DNA of 64,000 bases from Amblyomma americanum (Eukaryota; Arthropoda; Arachnida; Ixodida; Ixodidae), in contig NW_027526878.1 of the NCBI RefSeq assembly GCF_052857255.1, forward strand, positions 62,001-126,000. Direction: 5' to 3'. Shown one piece after another: positions 10,155-20,489 of the stretch (positions are counted from its first letter, which is position 1; each line of letters starts with the position of its first letter). Under the pieces are notes generated by a model. It was not told the DNA's origin, made no database searches, and worked only from the letters and a program-made list of their open reading frames with translations. The position numbers were made by a program, and so were the translations under genes.

Positions 10155-13100
10155 TTAAGCCTTCACCTCCAATGGTAGCTAGAAATAATGAACAAAATAC
10201 AAAAGGCAAAATAACTTGAGAGCAATAAATGCGCCTACTATTAAATGTGAGCATCTGGAGCTGTGCAGCTGGAACATAAATATGAAATGCCAATCAAGGT
10301 ATTGCCACGACCCCTTTTATTCAAGTCCCAACTTGGCTCGGTTTAATGTCCTCAAACAACTCAGGCTATAAACAACGCCGTAGTGGAGAAGGGCTCCTGA
10401 TGATTTCGACCACCTGTGGTTTTTTAACGCGCAATGACATCCCAGAGTACACATTATTGAAACGCGGCTGTCGCGGCTTGTATCACACCCAGGTCGTCCG
10501 GTCAGTAGTCACCCACGGCAGTGTTTTAAATCCTGATTTAATCTTGCATATATAATAATGAACCATACAGTGTGGTCAAAACACATAGTAAGCCATGAGA
10601 ATACCTTCCTCACGGCTTTATTCACCTGCAATGCTTCTTTCGTCCCTGCTTGAGTCTTTGATTGCGCTTTGCACTTGATGCTGCTTCTGAACGAACTGCC
10701 GGCAAAATAGCTGAATGCAGTAAAATCAAAGATGCTATAACACAATGCAGCAAACTGCAGCTGCTAAGGCATATAATAAGGACAAATTACAATGATTTTA
10801 AAGCAAAATGAGTCCAAGACAAACAACTACATAAATGTCAATATTGTTCTTAGTAATTTCACAACTATGCGAAATAGTGCCTCAATAATAATGTTATAAT
10901 ATGCATCCAGGGATTCAATTCGAGTCCAAAGATGTGAAGAAAAAGTTATGCTGTTGTGATCTAATAAGCCCACCAAAAGTTGCTGAACCACTTAAGTGAA
11001 CAATGCATGTTGCATGGTCAATGCAGTGCTCTCGCACTGATGAAGAGTGCTTCCATGGGGAGGTGGGGCTGTGCTCACCATTCTTATGATGACCTAAATT
11101 TGTTTGCCAATTTGTGCCTTTTCTACTCCGAAACCAAGAACCACGTGCACATTACCTGTCTCAAGATGGCCATGGATACTGGGCACTATAGAACAGGTGA
11201 CAATTTCGGTGATGGCTCTTTCAACTCTCATTCAGTAATGACAAGCTTGAAAGTACATATTCTAAGGTCTGCACAAGTAAGATGTTTTATGGGCCACATG
11301 TCAGCTTCGCGTTGCCGCTTGAAATCCTCATGTCGCAGGTAGTCTCCAGTGCTACAGCGGCATGAAAATGAGCCATTATAAACATTTATAGTGGGCACCT
11401 GAGCTGCTTAGCACTGAAACACCCGAGGTCGAGAAACGGTTCATCTCTATTCCAGATTGAAAGCTCACACAGCGGTCAGTCACAAAAGTGCTTCTGTAAA
11501 ACTGAAGAGCCACATGTAGTTCAGGCACATTCACAGGGATGAAGACCCGGCCAGATGGCTTTGGAGAGTTGGCATTGTGCGTTGCATAACTGTGGGTAGT
11601 TATCAGCACACAACCCTCAATTCCCAGCTCTACTGCATGTGACCTAAATAGGGTGCTTTTATATTTTAATCCCAAGGTTAGATGCAAACTTCCTGGACAA
11701 GGCACATCCAGAATAAGTGAATGACGGCCAATAAAGTTTTCTTAAAGGTTGCATAAAATAACATGTAACCTCAATCCGTGTTGGACCTTGAATTAGGTTC
11801 TTGGGGCATTCGCTTCGTTTTTGTTGGAGTCGAGTTCACCCAAGCAGTGCTATTTTTTATCATGGATGATCGGAAATCAGTGCTTCCATCAGGGCAATAA
11901 TTGAGCCTCACCATGTGGCAAAGCAACTTCCCTACTTAAGCTGGGCCACTAATACCTGCACAGCGCACTGTTCTCACAGAAGCCAACGTGAAAAAGAGGC
12001 AACATGAATAAAGCACAGCGAGACTATCAATCGTCAGCTGCAGCATACTAACGATGCACAATGCAAAAAGAACACATAGCTCAGTTTTGTGCCTTCTTAT
12101 GAGCCGCCACTATAAGAATCAATCACCAGCTTTGTGTAAGAAAACTTCTCCAATGTGGTGATAATAAGGCTCCTGAAGTCCAGCTCTCCAGTTTCACAGA
12201 TTCACTGCTCTCACTAACTACTTCAATTCTGGAATACAGATGGAACTCTGCCCACTACGCTGCTGGGCCTGTTTTCGACCTCCGCTAGAGCTGCGCTAAC
12301 CAGCGCAGCTGCATATTTGATGTGGAATTCATTTATGACATAGTTTCTCGCGGCTGTCGCGCACAGACTATCGCCCAAATCCCCAGCGATAATGGATTCC
12401 AAGCGGTAATTGGAATGCAACACATGAAGAATGCATGCTTGCGGAGCAGAATTCTTGTCTGCTATGTGCACTGCAAAAATGGCAGGCAGTGATGTCATAC
12501 TGCAATGCTGCGACTGCACGCCAGTGTATATCACCAATATGAAATCAGCGATGCCATTAGGTTCAGCAGCATCCACTGCAGCATCTAGCTTGTGCCCTCC
12601 CCCCGCTCCTACCCAACTCATCCATCGCATTAGTGTGAAGCACGCTACTTAGCATAGCGCTGATATTTTTGTAAACAATCACATAGAAAGCCTACCTTAT
12701 GAATACAATATTATCTGCCTGTAGATATTACAAGAAGCAGGAAAGCCAGCATGTGAAATTGCTTTCAAACAAAGAAGCACTAATAATTAAACATGTATTT
12801 GTGACATGGATGAATAAGGCAACTGACAGCGAGAATCAAGAGAGCCAAGAGTTAATAAATAAAAGATTAAGAATTGGAAATATTGTTTAGTATTTAAAAA
12901 AGTTGCAGCAATGAGAGTAGGAATAGGCAGGGAGAGTTAAAATGGCAACCTGCCAAGGACTATTCCAAACTGTGCTGAAAAACCGAGTTCACATCAGCAC
13001 GCGCTACTAGAAAGAAACCAACAACCAACTGATGTGAACGATGCCCGAGTATGTGAAAATTCGTATACTGGCTGAATTGAACAATCAAGTATAACTAAAG

Positions 13101-13655
13101 TTGCGATAATTATAGGGCCTACGTGGACATGCAGAAAACTGAACTCATACCCCTGTCACACGGCAGGGGTATGACTCGAAGGCCTTTCCACCAAAGGCAC
13201 CTCTTTTTACCAAAAGACTGAAAGTTCAAAGGAACAGCGACGCAGCTACACGGTGCAGCCCAAAAGTGAAACAGTCGTTGAGGCTTAGCACCCGCTGTTG
13301 TGCTTTAGGTGGCTGAAGTGAGAGTTTTAAAGTTGTAGAGGGGAATATGTTTATTCTTCGGGCTCAGACACTTTTTTATTTTTAACAGGTTCCGTAAAAT
13401 AATTGCAGGAACTACTCTCATCAGCAGCATCACGCTTTGTCTGTTGTCATGGCCACCATGGCCTCTTGGTGTTGCTAGAACACATTTACCCTTTTACAGT
13501 TTTGAAAGCTGGGCATAGAATATAAACATGCGTACAAAAAACAAACCCATAGACACCATTCGTATTTTTAAATGTTTTTAAACATTGTTGGCAGCATCTA
13601 TCATTTTTCATTGCTTCTGCTTTTTGATGTTGGATAGCACTGCGATCAAAGGTTC
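10155..13655. other. Remainder of the duplicated block; no gene recognised
   Basis: Apart from a SINE fragment at about 10362-10480, nothing can be named. Frames such as 10980-11342 (+) and 12223-12630 (-) show no domain and lie in repeat-derived sequence. A short palindrome, CCCCTG...CAGGGG, at about 13151-13170 may mark the end of a small DNA element that runs to about 13790; this is weak. Confidence 0.5.
10362..10480 (-). repeat. SINE fragment, Ruka-type 3' part
   Basis: The plus strand reads CGTAGTGGAGAAGGGCTCCTGATGATTTCGACCACCTG, the same order of words as the minus-strand body of the SINE at 16559-16791 (gccgtagtgaagagcccc, tttgaccacctggggtt). The tRNA-like head is not recognisable here, so it is a degraded fragment. 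Confidence 0.6.
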
Positions 13656-16543
13656 TCGCAGGCTACACTTTTGGGCTCCAAAGGTCTCGGACAGGCGCCT
13701 TCCCCTCCAAGGTCCTTAGCTGAAAAGGCGGAACATTTGTGCCATGTAGCTGCACTCCTTACGCCTTTGAATATAAGGACCTGATTCTCATAGTCATTTG
13801 TGGTGCCCGTCTTGCAGGAGTATTATATGGGCAGGAATGACCAAAACGTAATCAACCAATCCAGGCAATTTACACAGCTAGCCGAAAGAAGCTAAATTAC
13901 ATAAAGAATTACAAGGTGCGAATATTTATTATTAAAACAAACAATTTCAGAATGTTACTTGTTACATGTACAAGGGATGCTCAGTAATCATCTAATAAAT
14001 ACCTTCTGTCAGCATTACAGACTTCTGCTTTTTTGTGCAGATTGTGACAAGGCTTAAAATAAACATATTAGCGGCTCAGCATAATTAAAATATTAGAAGT
14101 GACGGGACAGCAAGTGCAGTGAAATGTGGGCTAGGTGGAAAGAAAACCCCATTTTGCAAGTAAATTGTTTTCAAAGAAAATAATAAAAATGAAATCTATG
14201 AAATGAACACTCTTGAACGCTCATAATGCACCTTCATACAACCAAGTAGTTTTCGGTTGAGCAGACCGTGCAAAAAAAAACCAGGAGACGTCCAATCTTG
14301 CGTTGTTTTTGGAGATGGAACATGAGTCAAACACCATGATCCACAGTTCAAACAAGAGTTAAGGCTATGCAAAAAGGGTCATCAACTCCAAGAAAATTCA
14401 TGAGGCATTGTCAGCTATAAACACTACGCAAATAGCAATCCAGAAAAAAGGCGGTGTTTTTATTTACTAAAGTTTACGCCACACAAGGAAATAACAGGAT
14501 ACGCTTATGCTTCATAAATAAACGTAGGCATTGTGTGGGCAGTCTAAGCGAAATTGTTGGAAGTTGTCAAAAAATTTGCTGCTCTTTCACAAGAATGCCC
14601 TAACTCAGAATTCCTTCAAATTGCACTATCTGGGATATAACTATGAAACTCAACCACTGAACCTGCTGTGTAGGCCTGTGTCCTGGTGGTTTCTTTTTCT
14701 TCCATAACATGAAGAAACCTCTGCACAGGCTACAATTGCCTGATGATAATGTAGTCAGGGAAGCAGTAACAGGTTTCCTTATGCGGCAGCAACACATCTC
14801 TTTCTGTTGCAAGGAAAACCATATAAGGTGAATTGAAATTAGCGCGCGAATGTGAAGAAAGTTAGACTCATAAGTAGAAAGTTTAATTTTCTCTAAATAT
14901 GTTTATTTATTTGGGCAGACAACTGAATACCCGATGTGTTAGCCTGCTCAGGAAATAACCGTGGATGCACTCATTGAATGCCTCCACTATCGCAGGTTGT
15001 GTATGGAGTAAGTAACAAAAACGAAAATTTTTTCTTCTGCCATGGCTTTCAAGCTGATGATTGTTTCTTAAAGGACTGTAGATACCTAATTGTGGTTGAA
15101 CGTTTCATTCTTTTTAATGATGCACTAGCTTTTATTATACACGGATCCACATGTCATATTTGCCTATGACCATTTATTACTTTATAACGTAATTTTTTTC
15201 TCGCCTGTTGAGGTTTTGCTGTGAACAGTTCAGCGATGGCTTTGATGTCAATGTCAAGTCTAGGTCATATGACGGATAAAAAACTGCGATAAAATCGCTG
15301 CTACTTTATTTCTTTCGATTCCTGTTTTTGAGACAAGCTGCCTTAGCGTTTTAGTGAATCAAAACGGCGAAGCAGCGATTATATTGCGGCAAATATTTAC
15401 AGTGTGTGTTTGTTCATTCTTCAAAGCTGCCGGCACAGCGCTTTATCGCTCTGTTGGTGATGCAAGACACATCCAGATTTATCTCGATTGATCGCATCCA
15501 GGCAGAGTTGATTCTTTCGTTGTTCCGGAATGTTCTATTAACTTTGCACGCTTCATCTCGAAAGTTCGCTATCAACTTTAAACTGAGCACGGCAGAGAGC
15601 GGCGGGCATTCTGTTCGACGACCGCCAATCAGGCATGTTGGTACGCCGCCGCCTAGTGATTCAGTTCATTGTGGGCGCAAGTCAGCCGAAATAAAATCTT
15701 TGTTTAGACGCTATTCTCGCTGTCGTTCTGCTCCCTGGATTGCAGTCACCACTTCGTGAAAATATTGCAGTTTTTCATCTGTCACGTGCCCCAGATGAAA
15801 AAGCCATCGCTCGGCTTTCGAAACCAAAACGAAAACAGGTGTGCAGAAATTGGATTACAGGTTATACAGCAGCTGTAGGCAAATACCACATGGGGATAAG
15901 TGTATAGTAAAGTCTTGTGCATTGTTAAAAACAATAAAACAACCAACCAAAAATAAGTGACTATAGTCCTTCAAACAAAGATACTTTTTGTCTCTTCGCT
16001 AACAGATAATAGTGCAAGGCCTGATAACCTTCACATGTAACCATAATAGATTTCAAATAGTTTTCAAGTTTAAAACTAGAACCCACTGCCTCATCTCCTC
16101 ATGCCAGAGACAGCAATTATCCTCAAGCACATTTGCAGGTGTAGCGAAAAGGATGTGGGCTGAACAAATTCCGCATGATTTATGTATTGGCTTGGTCCCT
16201 TCAATGCCATTACCTGCTGCTCTGCCGTGTCTTTATACCAAATGAAATAGAAGAATGAGAGTTTCGGACTTTAAAGAATGAGCTCATACAAAGTTAAATA
16301 GGACCTTTCGACAAGTCCAGTGTCACCACCACTGTCACTGCCCCCCACTCATGTGGTGCAGCTGTACCTCCTTGAGCCATGCACCCCTCACCCCTCTATT
16401 GTGATTCCACTGCATTAAAACAGTACCATACAGACTCAGAGGTTGTACAGAGGAAACACAATATGATACTATAGTTAGATACAACTCTAGCAACGACGCA
16501 TATTTCGCCCCTCAAAGGACTTCCCTGCAGCGAGTGGTGTTAG
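13656..16543. other. No gene recognised
   Basis: This is nearly 2.9 kb of AT-rich sequence with only short frames. The longest, 15406-15759 (+, 117 codons), shows no known domain, signal peptide or splice context. No terminal repeats were found. Confidence 0.5.
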
Positions 16544-16558
16544 CGGATTCTCATTATG

Positions 16559-16791
16559 GTGTTGGTGTGGAGAGTTTACCATCCCAAAGCTTCTCAGGAT
16601 ATGAGAGAGGCCGTAGTGAAGAGCCCCAGAAATTTTGACCACCTGGGGTTCCCTAACGGACACTGACATCGCACAGTACACGGGAGTCTAGAATTTCGCC
16701 TCCATCGAAATTCGAACGCCACGGCCGGGATCAAGCCCACGTCTTTTGGGCCAGCAACCGAGCGCCGCAACCACTCTGCCACCGCGGCGGC
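16559..16791 (-). mobile_element. tRNA-derived SINE, Ruka type, with 15-bp target duplication
   Basis: Read on the minus strand it starts with a tRNA-like head: box A TGGCAGAGTGGTTGCGG and box B GGGCTTGATCCCGG. The tRNA-unrelated body typical of the Ruka SINE first described in Rhipicephalus follows. It is flanked by a perfect 15-bp direct repeat, CGGATTCTCATTATG, at 16544-16558 and 16792-16806. Such SINEs are transcribed by RNA polymerase III and mobilised by a LINE. The perfect duplication marks a fairly recent insertion, into the 3' side of an RTE fragment. Confidence 0.85.
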
Positions 16792-16829
16792 CGGATTCTC
16801 ATTATGTAGTAAATCCGCTTAGACCTGCT

Positions 16830-17330
16830 AGCTTGACACCACAGGGTATGGCAGATGAAAGAGGGTTCTTATTCGTCAATCTGACTACTTCCATTTCAGC
16901 GAAAAAGTATTTTTCCATATCCGGCCAACCAACACGGCCTTGTGCGAGCTGCATTCATATAATCCACGCAAAATTCCTATCCTCATCTTGCCACCTCTCT
17001 TTCTGCAGCCCCCTACACGTATCATTTCCCATAACATAGCTTTCGGCGTTGATCTCAATTTAAGCTGAACCCTTTTTGTTTCCCTTCACTTTATGCCACA
17101 TACGGGAGTACCAGTATGATAGAGCTGTCATGTGCTTTCCTTTTAAGTGATACTGATAACTTGCCATTCATGATCTCAGAGTATGTGCCAAATGCACTCC
17201 ATCCCAATCTGATCCGCCCAGTCATTTCTATTTCATGATTCGGCTCTGCGGTCACCACCTGTCTGAAGTAGATGGAATTCCATACCACTTCCACTACCCC
17301 GCTACCTATCGTAAAGTGCTGTTCCCTTCC
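16830..17330 (-). pseudogene. RTE/BovB-type LINE fragment (end of RT frame)
   Basis: The minus-strand frame at 17091-17294 matches the post-RT region of the intact element at 17569-19821: FRQVVTAEPNHEIEMTGRIR against LGQVVTADPDHEREITRRIR, and LGWSAFGTYSEIMNG against MGWSAYGKFSKIMSG. Sequence below 17090 probably continues the C-terminus but is too decayed for certainty. The 5' and 3' borders are not clear. Confidence 0.65.
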
Positions 17331-17514
17331 GAGGATGTTGAACAGTAACGTTACATTATAAAATCATAGGTTCCTATGGTATTCTCCACTGAACGGGGGT
17401 TCACCATGGCTTACTAGTAATAACCGCGACATCATAAGTTACAATACACCTTTGACTCAAAGGCCTCCGTTAAAAAGCATCTGCTGTTTGTTTCTTGGGT
17501 TGTATAGAATTACA

Positions 17515-17524
17515 TAATATATAT

Positions 17525-17568
<44 letters not shown>
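17515..17568 (+). repeat. (TA)n microsatellite, left of the RTE element
   Basis: An almost pure AT/TA tract with two small interruptions lies directly before RTE coding sequence. A second TA tract lies at the element's 3' end, which fits insertion into a pre-existing TA repeat. Confidence 0.9.
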
Positions 17569-17569
<1 letters not shown>

Positions 17570-19821
17570 CCTTCTTCCGCAAACGAGAAAACAGGAAATG
17601 GACCTGGAAGAGCCCCAATGGTGAGATTAAAAATGAAATCGACTTCATACTATGCGCTAAACCTGGCATCATTCAGGATGTGGCCGTCCTCGGAAGGGTG
17701 CGTTGCAGCGACCATAGAATGGTAAGGTCTAGAATTAGCTTAGACTTGAAGAGGGAACGGAAGAAGCTAGCGAAGAAGAAGACCATTAACGAGTTAGCCG
17801 TAAGAGGGAAAGCACAGGAGTTTAGGATTGCGCTGCAAAACAGATACTTGGCTTTAACTGAGGAAGATGATCTTGATGTTAATTCAATGCACGATAATCT
17901 GACATCAATAATTACGGAGTGCGCAGTAGAAGTAGGCGGCAGGACAGTTCGAAAAGATACCGGGAAGCTATCTCAGGTGACGAAAGATCTGATTAAGAAG
18001 CGCCAAAACATGAAGGCATCTAACACTACCGATAGAATAGAACTAACGGAGCTATCAAAGTTAATAAATAAGTGCAAGGTAGCCGACATAAGGAAGTTTA
18101 ATATGGAGAGAATCGAGCATGCTATAAAGAACGGAGGTAGCCTAGAAACAGTGAAGAGGAAACTAGGCATAGGTAAAAACCAGATGTATGCATTAAGAGA
18201 CAAGCAGGGCAATGTCTTTAGCAATATGGATAAGATAGTTAACGTAGCCGAAGAGTTCTATACAGACCTGTACAGTAGCCAATGTAATCAGAGCGCTAAT
18301 GAGAAAGACAGCAGTGCACAGCAATGCGTCATCCCGCCAGTAACGAAAGATGAAGTAAAGAAAGCCTTAGAAGCAATGAAAAGGGGAAAAGCAGCTGGGG
18401 AGGATCAGGTAACAGCAGATCTGTTGAAGGATGGAGGGGACATCGTGCTAGAAAAACTAGCCACCCTGTATACGCAATGCCTTATGACCTCGACTGCACC
18501 AGAAGCTTGGAAGAATGCAAACATTATCTTAATTCATAAGAAGGGAGACGCCAAGGACTTGAAAAATTACAGGCCGCTCAGCTTACTATCCGTTGCCTAC
18601 AAAGTACTTACTAAGGTAATCGCTAATAGAGTCAGGGCAACGTTAGACTTTAATCAACCAAATGATCAGGCAGGCTTTCGTAAAGGATATTCCACAATAG
18701 ATCATATTCACGCTATCAATCAGGTGATAGAGAAATGCGCAGAATATAACCAACCTCTATATATAGCTTTCATTGATTACGAGAAAGCATTCGACTCAGT
18801 GGAAACCTCAGCAGTCATACAGGCATTGCGTAATCAGGGGGTAGAAGAGCCTTATGTCAAAATACTGGAAGATATATATAGCAACTGCACAGCTACCATA
18901 GTCCTCCATAAACTCAGCAATAAAATTCCAATAAGAAAGGGCGTCAGGCAAGGAGACACGATTTCGCCAATGCTGTTCACCGCATGTTTGCAGGAGGTAT
19001 TTCGAGGCCTGAATTGGGAACAGTTTGGAATAAGAATAAATGAAGAATACCTAAATAATCTGCGATTTGCTGATGACATTGCCTTGCTGAGTCACTCAGG
19101 AGGTGAACTGCAAATCATGATCAACGAGTTAGACAGGCAGAGCAGATCGATGGGTCTAAAAATTAACATGCAGAAAACCAAGATAATGTTCAACAGCCTA
19201 GCAAGGGAACAACAGTTCACAATTGGCAGCGAGAGCCTAGAAATTGTGCCGGAATACGTCTACTTAGGGCAGGTAGTGACAGCTGATCCTGATCATGAGA
19301 GGGAGATAACTAGAAGGATAAGAATGGGGTGGAGCGCATATGGCAAATTCTCGAAGATCATGAGTGGCAGTTTACCAATTTCCCTCAAGAGGAAAGTGTA
19401 CAACAGCATGATCTTACCGGTACTCACCTACGGGGCAGAAACGTGGAGGCTAACGAAAAGAGTTCAGCTTAAGGTAAGGACAACGCAGCGAGCCATGGAA
19501 AGAAAAATGATAGGTGTAACGTTAAGAGATCGGAAGCGGGCAGAGTGGGTGAGGGAACAAACACGGGTTAATGACATCCTAGTCGAAATCAAGAGAAAGA
19601 AATGGGCTTGGGCAGGGCATGTAATGCGAAGGCAGGATAACCGCTGGTCTTTAAGGGTAACGGAATGGGTTCCAAGAGAAAGTAAGCGTAGCAGGGGGCG
19701 GCAGAAGGTTAGGTGGGCGGATGAGATTAAGAAGTTTGCAGGCAAAGGGTTGATGCAGCTGGCAAAGGATAGGGTTAATTGGAGAGACATGGGAGAGGCC
19801 TTTGCCCTGCAGTGGGTGTAG
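17569..19821 (+). CDS. RTE-type LINE protein: endonuclease end, reverse transcriptase, C-terminal region
   Basis: The frame runs without a stop from the TA repeat to TAG at 19819-19821; the ORF from the GTG at 17680 is 713 codons, but homology begins upstream at about 17572. It starts with the C-terminal strand of an APE-type endonuclease (KWTWKSP, NEIDFIL, and the conserved SDHR near 17707). RT follows with KKGDAKDLKNYRPLSLLS (about 18540), AFIDYEKAFDSV (about 18770), RQGDTISPMLF (about 18950) and the catalytic FADD at 19066-19077. The C-terminal part has the BovB/RTE signature GHVMRRQDNRW and RGRQKVRWADEI (about 19620-19730). The enzyme nicks DNA and copies its RNA at the target, but this copy lacks most of the endonuclease and so could not integrate alone. 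It is the best preserved coding sequence in the window. Confidence 0.88.
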
Positions 19822-19845
19822 TAAGGCTGATGATGATGATGATGA

Positions 19846-19846
<1 letters not shown>
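17569..19846 (+). mobile_element. RTE/BovB-type LINE, 5'-truncated, with ATG-repeat tail
   Basis: The copy retains only the last 45 or so residues of the endonuclease, the full reverse transcriptase and the C-terminal region. It ends 25 bp after the stop codon in a (TGA)n tail, (TGATGATG...), as RTE elements do: very short 3' UTR and a microsatellite tail instead of poly(A). TA repeats flank both sides, so a target duplication could be hidden in them. The 5' truncation falls exactly at the left TA tract. Confidence 0.85.

Positions 19847-19888
<42 letters not shown>
19847..19888 (+). repeat. (TA)n microsatellite, right of the RTE element
   Basis: A TA tract of about 40 bp follows the LINE tail. 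The LTR mini-element begins four bases after it. Confidence 0.9.
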
Positions 19889-19892
<4 letters not shown>

Positions 19893-20034
19893 TGTGAAGA
19901 AGAAGGGAATCATCCTAGCCGCACTGCCATAGCTCAGAGCGAGCAGCGAGCACCTGCTGACCTGTCCAGACGAAAGATTCGGTCACCGCCGTAGTTTCGC
20001 CGCCGCCTGAGCGTTAACCTAAGCCCCCGTTACA
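19893..20034 (+). repeat. 5' LTR of the mini-element
   Basis: It begins TGTGAAG and ends CCCCCGTTACA. It shares with the other LTR long identical words such as CATCCTAGCCGCACTGCCAT and TTTCGCCGCCGCCTGA. Overall similarity looks to be about 80 percent by eye. Confidence 0.75.
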
Positions 20035-20036
20035 TT

Positions 20037-20053
20037 TGGTGGAGGTGCGGGGT
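20037..20053 (+). promoter_or_regulatory. Putative primer-binding site
   Basis: TGGTGGAGGTGCGGGGT begins two bases after the 5' LTR. It starts with TGG, the complement of a tRNA 3' CCA end. The tRNA species was not identified. Confidence 0.55.
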
Positions 20054-20169
20054 GCCATAAACACCGCCATAACGACGGTCAGCTTGATCCGGATTTCCCA
20101 CCCGGTTCACTCGTCTAGCTGTGGATCCCTTCCACTGCTCCCAGCCTCTCAAAGCAACTTATTTGGAAA

Positions 20170-20328
20170 TACCATGGCCTCTACAGCGTCCTGGAGCGCA
20201 CATCCTCCTTGAGCTACCTTATTGAGCCCCTCACACCGTCTTCCGATCTCCGCCGACGTGATTGCGAGACTGTGCATGTCCAACCACTCAAGCCATACTA
20301 TGAGCCGGTTGAGTTGTCGGCACCATGA
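20170..20328 (+). pseudogene. C-terminal remnant of Ty3-type integrase
   Basis: The frame reads YHGLYSVLERTSSLSYLIEP and later VHVQPLKPYYEP before TGA at 20326-20328. This resembles the GPY module and tail found at the end of Ty3-type pol, and its position just before the 3' LTR fits. The rest of pol is deleted. Confidence 0.65.
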
Positions 20329-20353
20329 TGGCTCCTTTCCTCCCCGGGGCAAT

Positions 20354-20485
20354 TGTAAAGTAGGGCATCATCCTAGCCGCACTGCCATCGCTCAGAGCGA
20401 GCGCATGCTGACCTGAAAAGACGAGAGACTCGGCCGCCGCCGTGGTTTCGCCGCCGCCTGATCATTGACGTAAGCCCCCGTTATA
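20354..20485 (+). repeat. 3' LTR of the mini-element
   Basis: It begins TGTAAAG and ends CCCCCGTTATA, one base off the TTACA of the 5' LTR. GCGC follows directly. Confidence 0.75.
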
Positions 20486-20489
20486 GCGC

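Larger units (their letters stand above)
7090..13655 (+). repeat. Large duplicated block, copy 1 (inverted copy at 54870-61835)
   Basis: Reading this block forward matches the reverse complement of 54870-61835 over most of its length: the flank at 7090-7136, family A element 7137-10154, the short stretch to about 10212, and then 11620-13655. The part 10212-11620 has no counterpart in the other copy. The other copy has extra insertions, a MITE and a LINE. Divergence is clearly higher than between the inverted arms at 53159-54847 and 62314-64000, so this duplication is older. Confidence 0.8.
19893..20485 (+). mobile_element. Internally deleted Ty3-type LTR element (593 bp) with GCGC target duplication
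   Basis: Two direct repeats of 142 and 132 bp (19893-20034 and 20354-20485) enclose 319 bp. Between them are a primer-binding-like site and the last 53 codons of an integrase-type frame; all of gag and nearly all of pol are missing. The base quartet GCGC lies immediately outside both ends (19889-19892 and 20486-20489), matching a 4-bp target duplication. The structure is that of a TRIM-like, non-autonomous LTR element. Confidence 0.75.

Noticed and set aside
15406..15759. A 117-codon gene on the plus strand
   Set aside because: No domain, no signal peptide, no splice signals and ordinary background composition.
16700..16791. tRNA gene inside the Ruka-type SINE
   Set aside because: The head is only tRNA-like; the T-arm and acceptor stem are degenerate and the unit is flanked by a target duplication.
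17457..17672. Minus-strand 71-codon frame rich in Tyr-Ile
   Set aside because: It is a translation of the TA repeat.
17495..17725. Open frames through the TA microsatellite
   Set aside because: They arise because alternating TA lacks stops in some frames; only the frame with endonuclease homology is meaningful.
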